DNA of 64,000 bases from an uncultured Glaciecola sp. GTDB lineage: Bacteria; Pseudomonadota; Gammaproteobacteria; Enterobacterales; Alteromonadaceae. A model generated the notes under the pieces. It saw only the letters and a program-made list of their open reading frames with translations, had not been told where the DNA came from and did not search any database. The stretch covers positions 1-64,000 of the forward strand of contig CANMCE010000011.1 in NCBI GenBank assembly GCA_947496235.1. The letters are read 5' to 3'. Shown in pieces: positions 44,835-54,859 of the stretch. The position numbers and the translations under genes are program-made. Each line of letters starts with the position of its first letter. The stretch's first letter is position 1.

Positions 44835-46124
44835 ATGACTAATCAAGCTGCAACACTCTCTCATTTGGTAAATGAAGTATTAGAATATTTTGGCTTTGCC
44901 GCCATCTCTACAGAGGGTATGCTTTATCAAGCTATCAGTTTAGGCCTGTTATTTGGAACAGCTTTTGTCCTATGGCTATTATTCCGACTTTTAGTCTTAA
45001 TTGAATTACCCATTATTGTCAAAAGAACCAAAACTACATGGGATAATCACCTCCATGAGTCAGGCTTCTTTCGCCGTCTTGCACATCTGGTTCCTGGGTT
45101 GTTTTTATTCTACTGCAACTCAACCTTGCATTTACAAGAACACCTAGCTTATGACCTGACCTACTATTTTTCATCCTTATACAACATTGTTGTTTCTTAT
45201 CTATTATTACAGTCACTACTGACCGCCGTTGAAAAAATTTATGCCGAATCTTCGCTGGCGGAGAGAGCCCCTATCACAGGGTTCATTCAGGTAGGAAGAT
45301 TACTCTTTACCTTGATGTTGGTGTTTTTAATTATTTCACTGTTGATCGGACAAAGCCCTATTTACCTTCTATCAGGGTTAACCGCTATTGCTGCAGTTCT
45401 ATTGTTGATTTTCCGGGATACCATTCTAGGCTTTGTTTCAGGTATTCAAATCGCAGCAAACCGTATGTTTAACACTGGTGATTGGATTGAAATGCCGAAA
45501 TATGGCGTGGATGGCGATATTATAGAAATTGGACTTACAGTGGTGAAAGTCAGTAACTGGGACAAAACAATTTCAACTATCCCTACTTATTCTCTGACCA
45601 CAGAAGCAGTAAAAAACTGGCGTGGTATGAGTGAAGCTGGCGGCCGTCGAATCAAACGTTCGATCAATGTTGATATGCGTTCGATTCGATTTGCCACCGA
45701 AGATGATGTCAAGGCATGGAAGAAATTCACGGTATTGAATGAATATTTAACCAATAAAGAAAAAGTGCTGGCCGAAGATAGAATACGAATCGAAACCGAT
45801 AAGTCTGACATCATAAACTCTCGTAGGTTAACTAACATAGGAACATTTAGAGCCTATGCAGAGCAGTATTTACTGCACCATGTAGATGTACACAAAGAGC
45901 TTACCTGCATGGTACGTCAATTAAAACCAACCGAGGTTGGATTGCCCATAGAGATTTACTGTTTCTCTAAACAAACGCAGTGGGTTATGTATGAACACTT
46001 GCAGGCAGATATTTTTGACCACTTGTTAGCCGTGTTACCAGTATTTGGCTTGAATGTGTATCAAAGAGTTAGCGATCGCTCTTCAGTACCATCGGCAATA
46101 GAGATAAAAAACACCAATGAGTAA
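44835..46124 (+). CDS. Mechanosensitive channel, MscS family (YbdG-like)
   Basis: A 429-residue inner-membrane channel with four to five helices in the first 175 residues, then the MscS pore helix region (LSGLTAIAAVLLLIFRDTIL) and the beta domain (GDWIEMPKYGVDGDIIEIG, NWDKTISTIPTYSL). The long C-terminal cytoplasmic part and length match YbdG (415) rather than small MscS (286). It opens on membrane tension to release solutes. It is directly joined to the two lipid acyltransferases, and a strong terminator follows. Confidence 0.9.
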   Translation: MTNQAATLSHLVNEVLEYFGFAAISTEGMLYQAISLGLLFGTAFVLWLLFRLLVLIELPIIVKRTKTTWDNHLHESGFFRRLAHLVPGLFLFYCNSTLHLQEHLAYDLTYYFSSLYNIVVSYLLLQSLLTAVEKIYAESSLAERAPITGFIQVGRLLFTLMLVFLIISLLIGQSPIYLLSGLTAIAAVLLLIFRDTILGFVSGIQIAANRMFNTGDWIEMPKYGVDGDIIEIGLTVVKVSNWDKTISTIPTYSLTTEAVKNWRGMSEAGGRRIKRSINVDMRSIRFATEDDVKAWKKFTVLNEYLTNKEKVLAEDRIRIETDKSDIINSRRLTNIGTFRAYAEQYLLHHVDVHKELTCMVRQLKPTEVGLPIEIYCFSKQTQWVMYEHLQADIFDHLLAVLPVFGLNVYQRVSDRSSVPSAIEIKNTNE

Positions 46125-46127
46125 AAA

Positions 46128-46158
46128 AAAATGCTGTTCACAAAGTGAACAGCATTTT
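46128..46158. terminator. Terminator after the channel gene
   Basis: 13-base perfect arms (46128-46140, 46146-46158) around caaag, with As before and Ts after. It can act in both directions between the channel gene and the small minus-strand gene. Confidence 0.85.
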
Positions 46159-46204
46159 CTAAGCTTAAAACAAGATGCTTAATGCAACTTATGAAATTTT
46201 TCGC

Positions 46205-46393
46205 TTATAGAGCGTAAAGCATTAAGCCTGTAACAGCGAGACCAGACACACCAAGAAAACCGTATTCGATTCTTTCTTTCATAGCTTCTGCACCCGACTT
46301 AGTAGACAGAAACCCCATGACGATGCAGCTTAATCCTAAAACTAAGGCTAGGATAAAAACAGCAAACTTTAAAGTGAAAACAATTTCGCCCAT
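46205..46393 (-). CDS. 62-residue two-helix membrane protein
   Basis: Two hydrophobic segments (VFTLKFAVFILALVLGLSCI and LGVSGLAVTGLMLYAL) flank a charged loop (STKSGAEAMKERIEYG). A small inner-membrane protein of unknown role. The 305 bases between it and the next gene (46394-46698) contain no frame or hairpin I can support. Confidence 0.65.
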   Translation of the reverse strand: MGEIVFTLKFAVFILALVLGLSCIVMGFLSTKSGAEAMKERIEYGFLGVSGLAVTGLMLYAL

Positions 46394-46698
46394 CTCAGAT
46401 AATACCTTTGCATAATAACTGCTCGTATTATACTGAATCTTTGGTCTAGTGCTATGCTACTTCGGTCTTTTTTTTAATATTTATGATCTTGGTCAAATTC
46501 ACTAAGAGTTAGTAATTTATACCAGAATAATGTCGAAATGATTTGATCTAAGTTACTCAAAAATCCGTATCTCTTTGTTTTTTAAACTGTATTTTTTATT
46601 GGCGCATGAATTGCTATGGTGAAATTCATATTAAAACAAAAAGATAATTTACTTTTTGTGCCCAAATTGTAAAGACGAAAATAATAGGAATTAATCAA

Positions 46699-47502
46699 AT
46701 GAAAGCTATGTTAACCACAATTCTTGCCGTTTTAGCACTAATTTTATCCCCATTTACTAAAGCTGAAGCTCATGAATATGGAGTGTCAGAACAGTGCGAT
46801 GTAAACATTAATGCTGAACTAAACGTTGCCGAAGATTTAATGACTATTACTTTGGACAATGGCGACATCTTAAAAATTAATGCACAAGGCGATACATGGA
46901 AGAACGGGTCACAATTATCATTAAATAGCGCTCAACGCTCGCTAACGCAACAATACTATTCTGATATCAAAGCGCTGGTGCCTGATGCTATCGAGCTTGC
47001 TAGCGATGCAATTGCGGTTACCAACACTGCATTGACCAAAGTACTTAACGGTTTATTCGGTGAAAATAATTCTATGGTGCAATCATTAAGTGAAACCTTA
47101 TCTGAAATTGAAACCGAATTGCGAGACGCAATTTATCAGCCAGACGGCAGTATGCAATTTGGCAAAGCCATATTTGCTGAAGAAGGCAGCTTTTCTAAAA
47201 GTTTAAATACTAAGATTGATTCAGCGGTTGAAGAGTTAATGGCAGAAGCTATGGGACAAATGTTTGTGGTCATTGGCAAAGCCATGATGTCAGGCGATAC
47301 AGATCTTGCCGATTTTGAAACTCGTATGGAAAATCTGGGTGAAGAATTAGAACAAGAAATCGAAGTAGAAAGTGCGAAAATTGAAAGCTCAGCGAAAAGA
47401 CTATGTGACTCTCTTGAGGTTATCGATAATACTGAGAATGCTTTACAAAAATATTCAGATTTTAGTAAATTAGATTTAGTTAAGCTTAATCAACGTACAT
47501 AG
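46699..47502 (+). CDS. DUF2884 (YggN-like) exported protein
   Basis: A 267-residue protein with a signal peptide (MKAMLTTILAVLALILSPF, cleavage near KAEA). The DUF2884 pattern is visible: CDVNINAELNVAEDLMTI, then QGDTWKNGSQLSLNSAQRSL and a helical C-terminal half. E. coli YggN is a periplasmic protein of unknown function. aggaatt precedes the ATG. Seven bases separate it from the next gene. Confidence 0.85.
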   Translation: MKAMLTTILAVLALILSPFTKAEAHEYGVSEQCDVNINAELNVAEDLMTITLDNGDILKINAQGDTWKNGSQLSLNSAQRSLTQQYYSDIKALVPDAIELASDAIAVTNTALTKVLNGLFGENNSMVQSLSETLSEIETELRDAIYQPDGSMQFGKAIFAEEGSFSKSLNTKIDSAVEELMAEAMGQMFVVIGKAMMSGDTDLADFETRMENLGEELEQEIEVESAKIESSAKRLCDSLEVIDNTENALQKYSDFSKLDLVKLNQRT

Positions 47503-47508
47503 GATTAA

Positions 47509-48345
47509 ATGGACGTCACTATTATTGGACTTGGCTGGTTGGGTTTGTCACTTGCCCACCAGCTGTCTCAAAACAAGGTAAACATTACTGGTACTGTCAC
47601 TTCCACAGAAAAGGCCAAGCATCTTCAAGATTCGACCAATTTTAACGTTTTCACCTTTAACTGTTACGATCTCATAGAAGATGAATTAGCAATAAAATTG
47701 TTCGAAAATAAACGACTAGTAATCAATATCGCTGCTGGTCGAACAAAATTATCATCCTCTACCTATTTTAAAGCCATAAGCGCCTTAATCGATATCGCGG
47801 TTAAACATCAAGTTAAGCAAATAATCTTTATCAGTACGACCTCTGTTTATTCGGGTTACACTGGCATTGTCGGCCACAGTACACCCAAATGTCCCACCAC
47901 TGAGTCGGGAATTGCCCATAGCCGAATAGAAGATTATTTATTAGATCAGTATGGGCATATGAGTTTAGTATTAAGACTTTCCGGTCTAGTAGGTCCAAAC
48001 TATGATGGTAGTTTTCGTCATCCAGTGAATACCTTGGTAAAAAAGCAGCAAATAAGTGGCCCTGAATGCCCTGTGAACCTTGTGCATAAACAAGATGTAA
48101 TTCAAGCTATCGCTGTATTGCTAGAACAGAAAATTTGCGGAAAAGCCTATAACCTATGCAGTTTAGAACATCCACAAAAGCAGCCTTACTACACTTGGTG
48201 TGCTCAACAACTAGGAATATCATCACCTAATTTCTTAGCTCAGCAAGAGCAGGATACTTTTCGAATCGTGGATGGTAAAAACGCTATCGAGGAACTGGGG
48301 ATAGAGCTCGTCTATCCCTCTCCGTTTGACATGCTTCCAGCCTAG
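47509..48345 (+). CDS. NAD-dependent epimerase/reductase family protein (YeeZ-like)
   Basis: A 278-residue Rossmann-fold protein, VTIIGLGWLGLSLAHQL (NAD(P)-binding), with FISTTSVYSG in the extended-SDR position and no clear YxxxK Tyr-Lys pair. The substrate is unknown. It is coupled to the DUF2884 gene. Its stop overlaps that of the converging transporter: both end in the palindrome ctag. Confidence 0.8.
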   Translation: MDVTIIGLGWLGLSLAHQLSQNKVNITGTVTSTEKAKHLQDSTNFNVFTFNCYDLIEDELAIKLFENKRLVINIAAGRTKLSSSTYFKAISALIDIAVKHQVKQIIFISTTSVYSGYTGIVGHSTPKCPTTESGIAHSRIEDYLLDQYGHMSLVLRLSGLVGPNYDGSFRHPVNTLVKKQQISGPECPVNLVHKQDVIQAIAVLLEQKICGKAYNLCSLEHPQKQPYYTWCAQQLGISSPNFLAQQEQDTFRIVDGKNAIEELGIELVYPSPFDMLPA

Positions 48346-49763
48346 CCGATAAGGGCGAAACCAAAATATTTTTGTAATACTGTATTGATGAATATGATGA
48401 ACAAAATGCTAGGAATAAAGGTGCCTAAAGAAAAGGTCACATATTTTTCTAACCAACTGCCTTTATAGTCTTCGGCTCCTTGTTCTAGCTCCTCGTTGAA
48501 CGCAAGTTTCTTCCAACGGTAGACGACAAACAAACATATCAATAAACCATTCAATGGCAAGATAGTATCGTAGAATACGTCGTAAACCAGATCAAAAAAG
48601 GATTTGTTCTGGTCTGCATAACTGACAAATGACGTAAAGAAATCAACAAATCCAAACGATAATGCACACATAACCGAAAACACCACTAACAAGATTCCGC
48701 ATACAACCAAGGCTTTCTTTCTAGAAACTTCTTTTTCGCACATAAGGGATGCTACTGGTACCTCGAAAATTGACACTAGCGAGGTGATGGCTGCGAAAAA
48801 CACTAAGAGGAAAAATACGGATGCGATAAAACTTGCGCCTACATATCCTAAAGAACTCTGAAGCTCTAAGAATATTTGCGGCAAATAAGAGAAGATCATA
48901 GATACAGAGCTTTCACTTAGCTCGTTTGGATCTACCTCAGGATTAAAAGAAAATATTGCAGGTAGAATCATCAATCCTGCAGTAAAGGCTACAGCCGTAT
49001 CTGTTAATGCAACCAATTTAGAGGCTTCAGGTAAGTTAGCTTTTTTATTAATGTAGCTACCATAAGTGATCATTATTCCCATGCCTAAAGATAGCGAAAA
49101 GAAAGCCTGAGACAAAGCGCCATTGATGACGCTGGCATTAATCTTCGAAAAGTCTGGAATCAGGTAGTATTTAACCCCTTCAATTGCGTTGTCACGGGTC
49201 AGGACAAAAATCACCAAGGCTACCAACATCACGAACAAAGCGGGCATGAGTACTTTGGCGGCTTTTTCAATGCCTTCTTTAACCCCACCTTGCAAAATTA
49301 AATAAACAATTAAAAGCACTAGTGCCATGTACAAGAAAAGCGAATTACTGTTGATGAAGGTACCAAAGGTACTTGGGTCGGCAAGAACATCTAAATTGCC
49401 CATCACGGACTCGACTAAATAACCGAATATCCAAACGGTGATCACCAAGTAAAATACGGCAATCATAAAGGGGGTGATAATTGACAACCAGCCTGCAATT
49501 CGCCAAAGGCCACTTTTATTAGATAAGTCGCTGTAAGCCCCGAGCGGGTCTTTTTGCCCAGCTCTACCCACCGTCATCTCGGCAATCATTACCGGCAAGC
49601 AAATGAAAAATACAAAAATAGCGTACATTACTAGAAAGGCGCCACCACCATTTTTTGCAGCACCAACGGGAAAACCCACAAGATTGCCTATACCCACAGC
49701 AGAGCCAGCTGCCGCAAGTATAAAACCTAGCTTAGAGCCAAACTGCTCTCTATTACCAGACAT
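48342..49763 (-). CDS. Sodium-dependent transporter, NSS (SNF) family
   Basis: A 473-residue inner-membrane transporter with about eleven helices. The N-terminus shows the Na+/substrate site typical of the family: GSAVGIGNLVGFPVGAAKNG. It likely imports an amino acid or related solute with Na+, as do LeuT-like bacterial members. The substrate cannot be told from the sequence. Single gene. Confidence 0.9.
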   Translation of the reverse strand: MSGNREQFGSKLGFILAAAGSAVGIGNLVGFPVGAAKNGGGAFLVMYAIFVFFICLPVMIAEMTVGRAGQKDPLGAYSDLSNKSGLWRIAGWLSIITPFMIAVFYLVITVWIFGYLVESVMGNLDVLADPSTFGTFINSNSLFLYMALVLLIVYLILQGGVKEGIEKAAKVLMPALFVMLVALVIFVLTRDNAIEGVKYYLIPDFSKINASVINGALSQAFFSLSLGMGIMITYGSYINKKANLPEASKLVALTDTAVAFTAGLMILPAIFSFNPEVDPNELSESSVSMIFSYLPQIFLELQSSLGYVGASFIASVFFLLVFFAAITSLVSIFEVPVASLMCEKEVSRKKALVVCGILLVVFSVMCALSFGFVDFFTSFVSYADQNKSFFDLVYDVFYDTILPLNGLLICLFVVYRWKKLAFNEELEQGAEDYKGSWLEKYVTFSLGTFIPSILFIIFINTVLQKYFGFALIG

Positions 49764-49869
49764 TATGAAGTCCTTTTGTTGTTTTTATTATTTGAACTTA
49801 AATGTTAACAGTCATTAACACTAATGTCTGCTATTTCTGTATTGGATTTGAGGATATTTTTTACTGTCT

Positions 49870-50595
49870 CTACCAGTTAATGGACTTAGCATCCCAGTCA
49901 ATATAATAGGGCGAATTTTCAATCTTTGCTTGTTTGCAAATATCCACCAAACGCTCCGCGGTAAATTCAGGCGTAAAGAGCTTTTCAGGTTTAACATTCC
50001 CTTGAAATGGTGCCGATAACTCTGTGTCTACAGTACCTGGGTGATAGCTAATTAAGATGGTATTGGAACGTCTTCTTTGATATTCCACCCAAGCCGTTTT
50101 GATGACCATATTTAACGCTGCTTTCGCACTTCTATAGCCATACCAGCCGCCAAGTCGATTGTCTGAGATACTGCCTACTCTGGCTGAAATAATACTGATG
50201 ACGGCCTTGTCTTTACACACAAGATTGACCAAATGCTTTAACCATAATGCAGGCAGAACCGTATTAATGCGAAAGTATTCCAAAAATTGTTCCTGCGAAA
50301 TATCTTCCAGCCGTTTTTCGGGAGTTAATTTGATGCCATCATCTTTGTGCAGCACACCTAAACAGCAATATACTTGATGAAAACAGATTTTTTGCTCAGC
50401 CATTATTTGGGCGAACTCGGTAATCTCAGATTCTTCATCTTGCACCATATAATGACTAAACCTGGGATCTTGATGTTTTTTTTCGTTTCGTGACACTGAA
50501 AAGATATGAGCAATCTCATCATCTTTACTTAATTCATTAATAACAGCACTGCCTATACCGCCATTGCTCCCAATGACCAATACATTTTTTTTCAT
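49870..50595 (-). CDS. Short-chain dehydrogenase/reductase
   Basis: A 241-residue classical SDR (CsgA-like subgroup): VLVIGSNGGIGSAV (cofactor), SVISARVGSI (Ser), and YGYRSAKAALN with Tyr-x3-Lys. NAD(P)-dependent oxidoreductase of unknown substrate. It overlaps the DUF393 gene by four bases, forming a two-gene unit. Confidence 0.88.
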   Translation of the reverse strand: MKKNVLVIGSNGGIGSAVINELSKDDEIAHIFSVSRNEKKHQDPRFSHYMVQDEESEITEFAQIMAEQKICFHQVYCCLGVLHKDDGIKLTPEKRLEDISQEQFLEYFRINTVLPALWLKHLVNLVCKDKAVISIISARVGSISDNRLGGWYGYRSAKAALNMVIKTAWVEYQRRRSNTILISYHPGTVDTELSAPFQGNVKPEKLFTPEFTAERLVDICKQAKIENSPYYIDWDAKSINW

Positions 50596-50984
50596 TTGCT
50601 GTTAATCCTACACTTATCCTCACATTCAGGTTTGCCCATCAACCACGCGGAAATCTTATGTCGATGACGCGCAAATAATAAATAGCCTTTATCTGCAAAC
50701 CAGCGAATAACCGGCCATCGCAAAGGAGCATAAAGCCAGCCAAAACCGACTATCCCCCAAGCTCTGTGAGCGACATCCAAACCAAAGAGTAAGCGACCAT
50801 CTTCTTCCATTCCATGAATACGCGCATCTAGATCTTGAACCGACAAGTGCGGATATCGCACCGAAAAATCATCTTCGGTGATATCTTCAAATTGAATATC
50901 GCCTTTAGTGTCACGTTTTTTCAATGCCCGTACTTCTTTCATACACAAGGGGCAACTGCCATCATAAAAAAGGGTAAACGCCAT
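50592..50984 (-). CDS. DUF393 thiol-disulfide oxidoreductase (DCC family)
   Basis: A 130-residue protein opening FTLFYDGSCPLCMKEVRAL, with the DCC-family D-G-x-C-P-x-C. The Cys pair resembles a thioredoxin active site. The rest (WAIVGFGWLYAPLRWPVIRW) is typical of DUF393. Function in redox chemistry is inferred from the motif. It starts the unit with the SDR gene. Confidence 0.88.
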   Translation of the reverse strand: MAFTLFYDGSCPLCMKEVRALKKRDTKGDIQFEDITEDDFSVRYPHLSVQDLDARIHGMEEDGRLLFGLDVAHRAWGIVGFGWLYAPLRWPVIRWFADKGYLLFARHRHKISAWLMGKPECEDKCRINSK

Positions 50985-51102
50985 ATTAACTCCTCAAAAA
51001 GATACAGTATTTACGTTAAATATTTTATTTTGGTTGACTTGAATTGAGCTCAAAGATGCCTCACTTTGTATACAATAATGAACATACAAGTTTAGGATAC
51101 TT

Positions 51103-51642
51103 ATGGCAGAAGAAAAAATTACCCTAGCTGGCGGATGTTTTTGGTGTATAGAGTCAGCTTTTAATCAAGTTGAAGGGGTTATAAGCGCTTACTCTGGGTA
51201 CGCGAATGGACAAATAGACTCCCCATCTTATGAGCAGGTTTGTTCTGGTGATACGGGGCATGCAGAAGTGGTGCAAGTCACCTTCGATACAGACCAAATT
51301 TCCAGACGTGAAATATTGGAAATCTTTTTTGCGTTACACGACCCAACACAATTAAATCGTCAAGGAAATGATGTGGGTACGCAATATAGAGGTGGTATTT
51401 ATTATACTGATGAATCTCAGAAACAGGATGCCCAAGCAATTGTTGAGGAAATTAAGCAAGCTCAAGTATATGAAGATCCAATAGTGACCGAAATAGAGCC
51501 CCTAAGCTCTTATTTTCAAGCTGAGGATTATCATCAAGATTACTTCAATAATAATCCTCAGAACGTTTACTGCAACATGGTAGTCGCGCCTAAATTGGCA
51601 AAATTTAAGAAGACCTTTGCTAAACGTTTAAAATCTTCCTAG
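51103..51642 (+). CDS. msrA: Peptide-methionine (S)-S-oxide reductase MsrA
   Basis: MsrA repairs oxidised methionine in proteins with thioredoxin. The 179 residues include the catalytic GGCFWCIESAFNQVEGV (Cys in G-C-F-W-C), YSGYANG and GHAEVV, plus YHQDYF near the C-terminus. Length and order are usual for the short form. The gene is converging with the phytase-like gene, with five bases between them. Confidence 0.95.
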   Translation: MAEEKITLAGGCFWCIESAFNQVEGVISAYSGYANGQIDSPSYEQVCSGDTGHAEVVQVTFDTDQISRREILEIFFALHDPTQLNRQGNDVGTQYRGGIYYTDESQKQDAQAIVEEIKQAQVYEDPIVTEIEPLSSYFQAEDYHQDYFNNNPQNVYCNMVVAPKLAKFKKTFAKRLKSS

Positions 51643-51647
51643 GGTGT

Positions 51648-52787
51648 TTAAAACCATTCATTTTGGATTTTGAGTTTAAACAACAACGGCGAAAATCGTT
51701 GATAAAGTGCGAGGTTGCCCTCACAGGTCGCATTTTTATGATAGTTTCGCTTCCAAGGATCATTTATCAAATAAAGGGTATCGCCATGCACTGCAACGCC
51801 TTCCAAAGAAGCATTGTCCATTAGGTGCATGGGTTCACATCCTTCTCCTAATGATGGTGCATAAAAGACCAAAGGTAGTATCACTGTTGGCTTTTTCTTA
51901 TTTAAGTCAATGATCCACAATTCATTGTCATTGCGCGCGGCTGCGATTAAATATCCTTGTTCATCTGACGCATAATAAGTGTCCATGCCGTTAATAGGAT
52001 GATTGCCAGCATCAAAAGTCGGAATATCTAATTCAGCGTCTTTAACCGGCAAAAAGTCAGTGGTCGAGAAGGTTTCTGCTGTCAACTGTACTTCGAAAAC
52101 TCTAGGTTGAGTATTGGCATCTTTCTCAACGCCTAAAAGCAATCTAGCATCCTTAGTAACCGCCAAGCCTTCGATGCCATCATTAGGAAAATTGCCCATA
52201 TTATCATTTACATCAAACTGCACAGGTCTGACTGATTCAACCGATAAGTGATCGTCATGTTGCTTCAGTAATACCAATAAACTAGGGTAATCTGTAGAAC
52301 CTGAGTTTGCATATTGCTGAGCACATTCTGGTGTTAGTGGTTCTCCTCTTGTGGCATCTTCTGTTACCCATATCCAATGATTTTGGAGTAAAGGATGTCG
52401 CACCATAGCTTCAAAGTCGGGCATACCATTTAAATAGGTGTAAAAACAGGAATTAACCACGATATCTTGGTAGTCAGTGATAGGGATTTTTTTAATTACC
52501 TCAGCAGACTCAGGATTAAACAGATGTAACCTGCGAACTTGTGATTCATCAGCGCTAGCATCAGATAATGAATAGATATAGTTTTCATCAGCAGATAAAC
52601 CCGAACTCTGTGGGTTTAACATGGTGGTGCCATCTTGCTCTACTACCCAAACACCCTCTAGTCGTATTTCTGAAATGGGTGCTTTAGGGTCTAGAACGTG
52701 AGTTTCAACTGTCTGGCTATCACTGCAAGCAAAAACAAAATGAAGAGTGCTTAAAGTTGTCAATAATCGCAGAAGGTTTCCGTTCAC
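51648..52787 (-). CDS. Lipoprotein with esterase-like phytase domain
   Basis: A 379-residue protein whose N-terminus (LLRLLTTLSTLHFVFACSDS) carries a lipobox ending at Cys, so it is probably lipidated. The rest is a beta-propeller-like fold: DGIEGLAVTKDARLLLGVEKD and NASLEGVAVHGDTLYLINDP resemble the esterase-like activity of phytase (SdiA-regulated-like) family. Enzymatic activity is unproven. It is a single gene. Confidence 0.7.
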   Translation of the reverse strand: MNGNLLRLLTTLSTLHFVFACSDSQTVETHVLDPKAPISEIRLEGVWVVEQDGTTMLNPQSSGLSADENYIYSLSDASADESQVRRLHLFNPESAEVIKKIPITDYQDIVVNSCFYTYLNGMPDFEAMVRHPLLQNHWIWVTEDATRGEPLTPECAQQYANSGSTDYPSLLVLLKQHDDHLSVESVRPVQFDVNDNMGNFPNDGIEGLAVTKDARLLLGVEKDANTQPRVFEVQLTAETFSTTDFLPVKDAELDIPTFDAGNHPINGMDTYYASDEQGYLIAAARNDNELWIIDLNKKKPTVILPLVFYAPSLGEGCEPMHLMDNASLEGVAVHGDTLYLINDPWKRNYHKNATCEGNLALYQRFSPLLFKLKIQNEWF

Positions 52788-52954
52788 TGTTATAGTTCCC
52801 TGTTTAACACATTAAACGCCTATTATTACTCAATAATGTGTAAATTGTAATGAATGTTTACATAAGAAACGCTAATCCTATGTTTTTGATCAAACTTTTT
52901 TATAACCACATGATATGCTAATGAATAATCGATACCTTTAGTTACTTTTAAAAC

Positions 52955-54843
52955 GTGGTAAATAGTCAAAATATCCCGCTGATTATCGCCGGTCCGCAGT
53001 TGCGTCATTTGGCGAAAAATAAATTGAGTATATGGTATGTCAGTCGCGAGTTGATTGACTGCAAACCCGTTATTCAAGAAGTAGATGCGCCAACAAAATC
53101 ACAAGTCTCTATTCAAGGCGTTCAGCACATTCATTGGCAACTAGGTGAAAAGTGTTTTATCAACTTGCTGTCAATAGATCTTGATTCTGAACTGGCTGAA
53201 AAACAAAGATATACTTATGATTTAACCTTTACTTATGAAGGTAAAGCGAGTTCTTTTGCACAAGAACTCCCTGAAATGTGTTATTCAGGGTATGCAGCAT
53301 TCAGTTTCAAATTCGTATCACAACTTGAAAATGTGTTGCACGGCTCTTGTCGCAAAGCACATTATCCAGAACAAGATAGCCTACCCCAACTAGCCAATTT
53401 AGTTGCTCCAGATGCCAATGACGATTTACGCCCTGATATTGTCCTTTTCACCGGTGATCAAGTGTATGTTGACGATGTTGCAGGGCCCATGCTACATGCC
53501 ATACAACAAGTCATTCAAGCGCTGGGTTTATTCGAAGAAGAGATTCAAGGGAGTAAAATACAAAATTCGAAAGAATTAATTGGTCATCCTGATTGCTTTT
53601 ACCAGCGACAAAATTTATTACCCGAGACCGAAATCAATGAGGATTTAGAAAAGGTATTTTTTAAAGGCAAAAAAAAGCCTGTGTTTACTTCGGTGAATGC
53701 GCAAAACCATCTGATTGCACTAAATGAAATGATTGCGCTTTACTTGTTGAGTTGGTCTTCGCGGTTATGGTCATCAATTGACCTTTCAGCTCCCGATATT
53801 GCGACAGAGTTTCAGCCGAGATATGCCTCTGAAAAGTAGCCATAGAAAACTTTTGTAAGGGCTTATCTCAAGTCGAAAAAGCTCTGGCTCATGTGCCTGT
53901 GTATATGATTTTTGATGATCATGATGTCACCGATGATTGGAATTTAACCCGTGCTTGGGAAGAGCAAGTTTATAATAACCCATACTCCAAACAAATTATT
54001 GGCAATGCTTTAGCGGCATATTTTCTCTGCCAAGGGATCGGTAATCCTATTGATCATTTAACACCTATGATTGAGATAGCGAATAAACGCTTTGTATCAC
54101 CTTCCAAAGAACAACATCAACTGTTTATCGATAAATTACTCGCCTTTGATCATTGGCATTACCAACTGCAAACCGATCCTCCAGTGCAAGTACTAGATAC
54201 CCGAACCCAAAGATGGCGTAGCGAATCTAACCCGAATAAGCCATCTGGTTTAATGGATTGGGAAGCATTGTGTGAACTGCAACAAAATGTAATTGGCAAA
54301 GAATCTGTAATTCTGGTTTCGGCCGCGCCTATTTATGGCATTAAGTTCATTGAAACCATTCAACGTATTTTTACTTTCTTTGGCGGTGCTCTAATGGTGG
54401 ATGCAGAAAACTGGATGGCGCATAAAGGCACGGCCAACGTTATGCTGAATATTTTTACCCATAAATCTACCCCACCCCACTTTACAATTTTATCCGGCGA
54501 TGTGCATTATTCCTTTGTGTATGATGTGAGTTTACGTTTTCGTCGTAATAGTCCTAAAATATTGCAGTTTACTTGTTCAGGCATTCACAACGCTTTTCCT
54601 GAAGGTTTGATCAAGTGGTTCGACAGATTCAATCGGTTATTATACGGGCACAGGTCACCTTTAAACTTTTTGACCAAGCGTCGAAACATGTCAATAAAAC
54701 AAAGAGATCCTGACAATACTAGCGGCGAAATTGTGAATAAATGTGCCATGGGTCTACTGACCATTGACCGACAAACAGGTCACCAAGAATGTAAACTGAT
54801 TCTTGCCGATGGTAGTACAATCCAATTTAGACAACATGAATAG
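52955..54843 (+). pseudogene. PhoD-like metallophosphatase, broken by a frameshift
   Basis: The N-terminal half (52955-53839) holds PDIVLFTGDQVYVDDVAGPM, with D-x-x-Y metal ligands. The C-terminal half (53893-54843) begins in another frame with VPVYMIFDDHDVTDDWNLTR and ends with the LSGDVHYSFVYDVSL metal site. The second frame is open from 53833 (KVAIENFCKGLSQVEKALAH), so the two halves join smoothly if one A is restored in gaaaag at 53831-53836. This is a one-base deletion in the A-run, or a sequencing error there. The repaired protein would be about 630 residues. Confidence 0.8.
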
Positions 54844-54859
54844 TCCGGAGTAGTTTTAA

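Noticed and set aside
48342-48345. Shared ctag at the converging stops of the epimerase and transporter genes
   Set aside because: Both stop codons fall in the same palindrome, but this is a simple result of compact converging genes.
53828-53895. Programmed -1 frameshift in the phosphatase gene
   Set aside because: Only four As are present and there is no standard slippery heptamer or clear downstream pseudoknot. A one-base loss explains it better.
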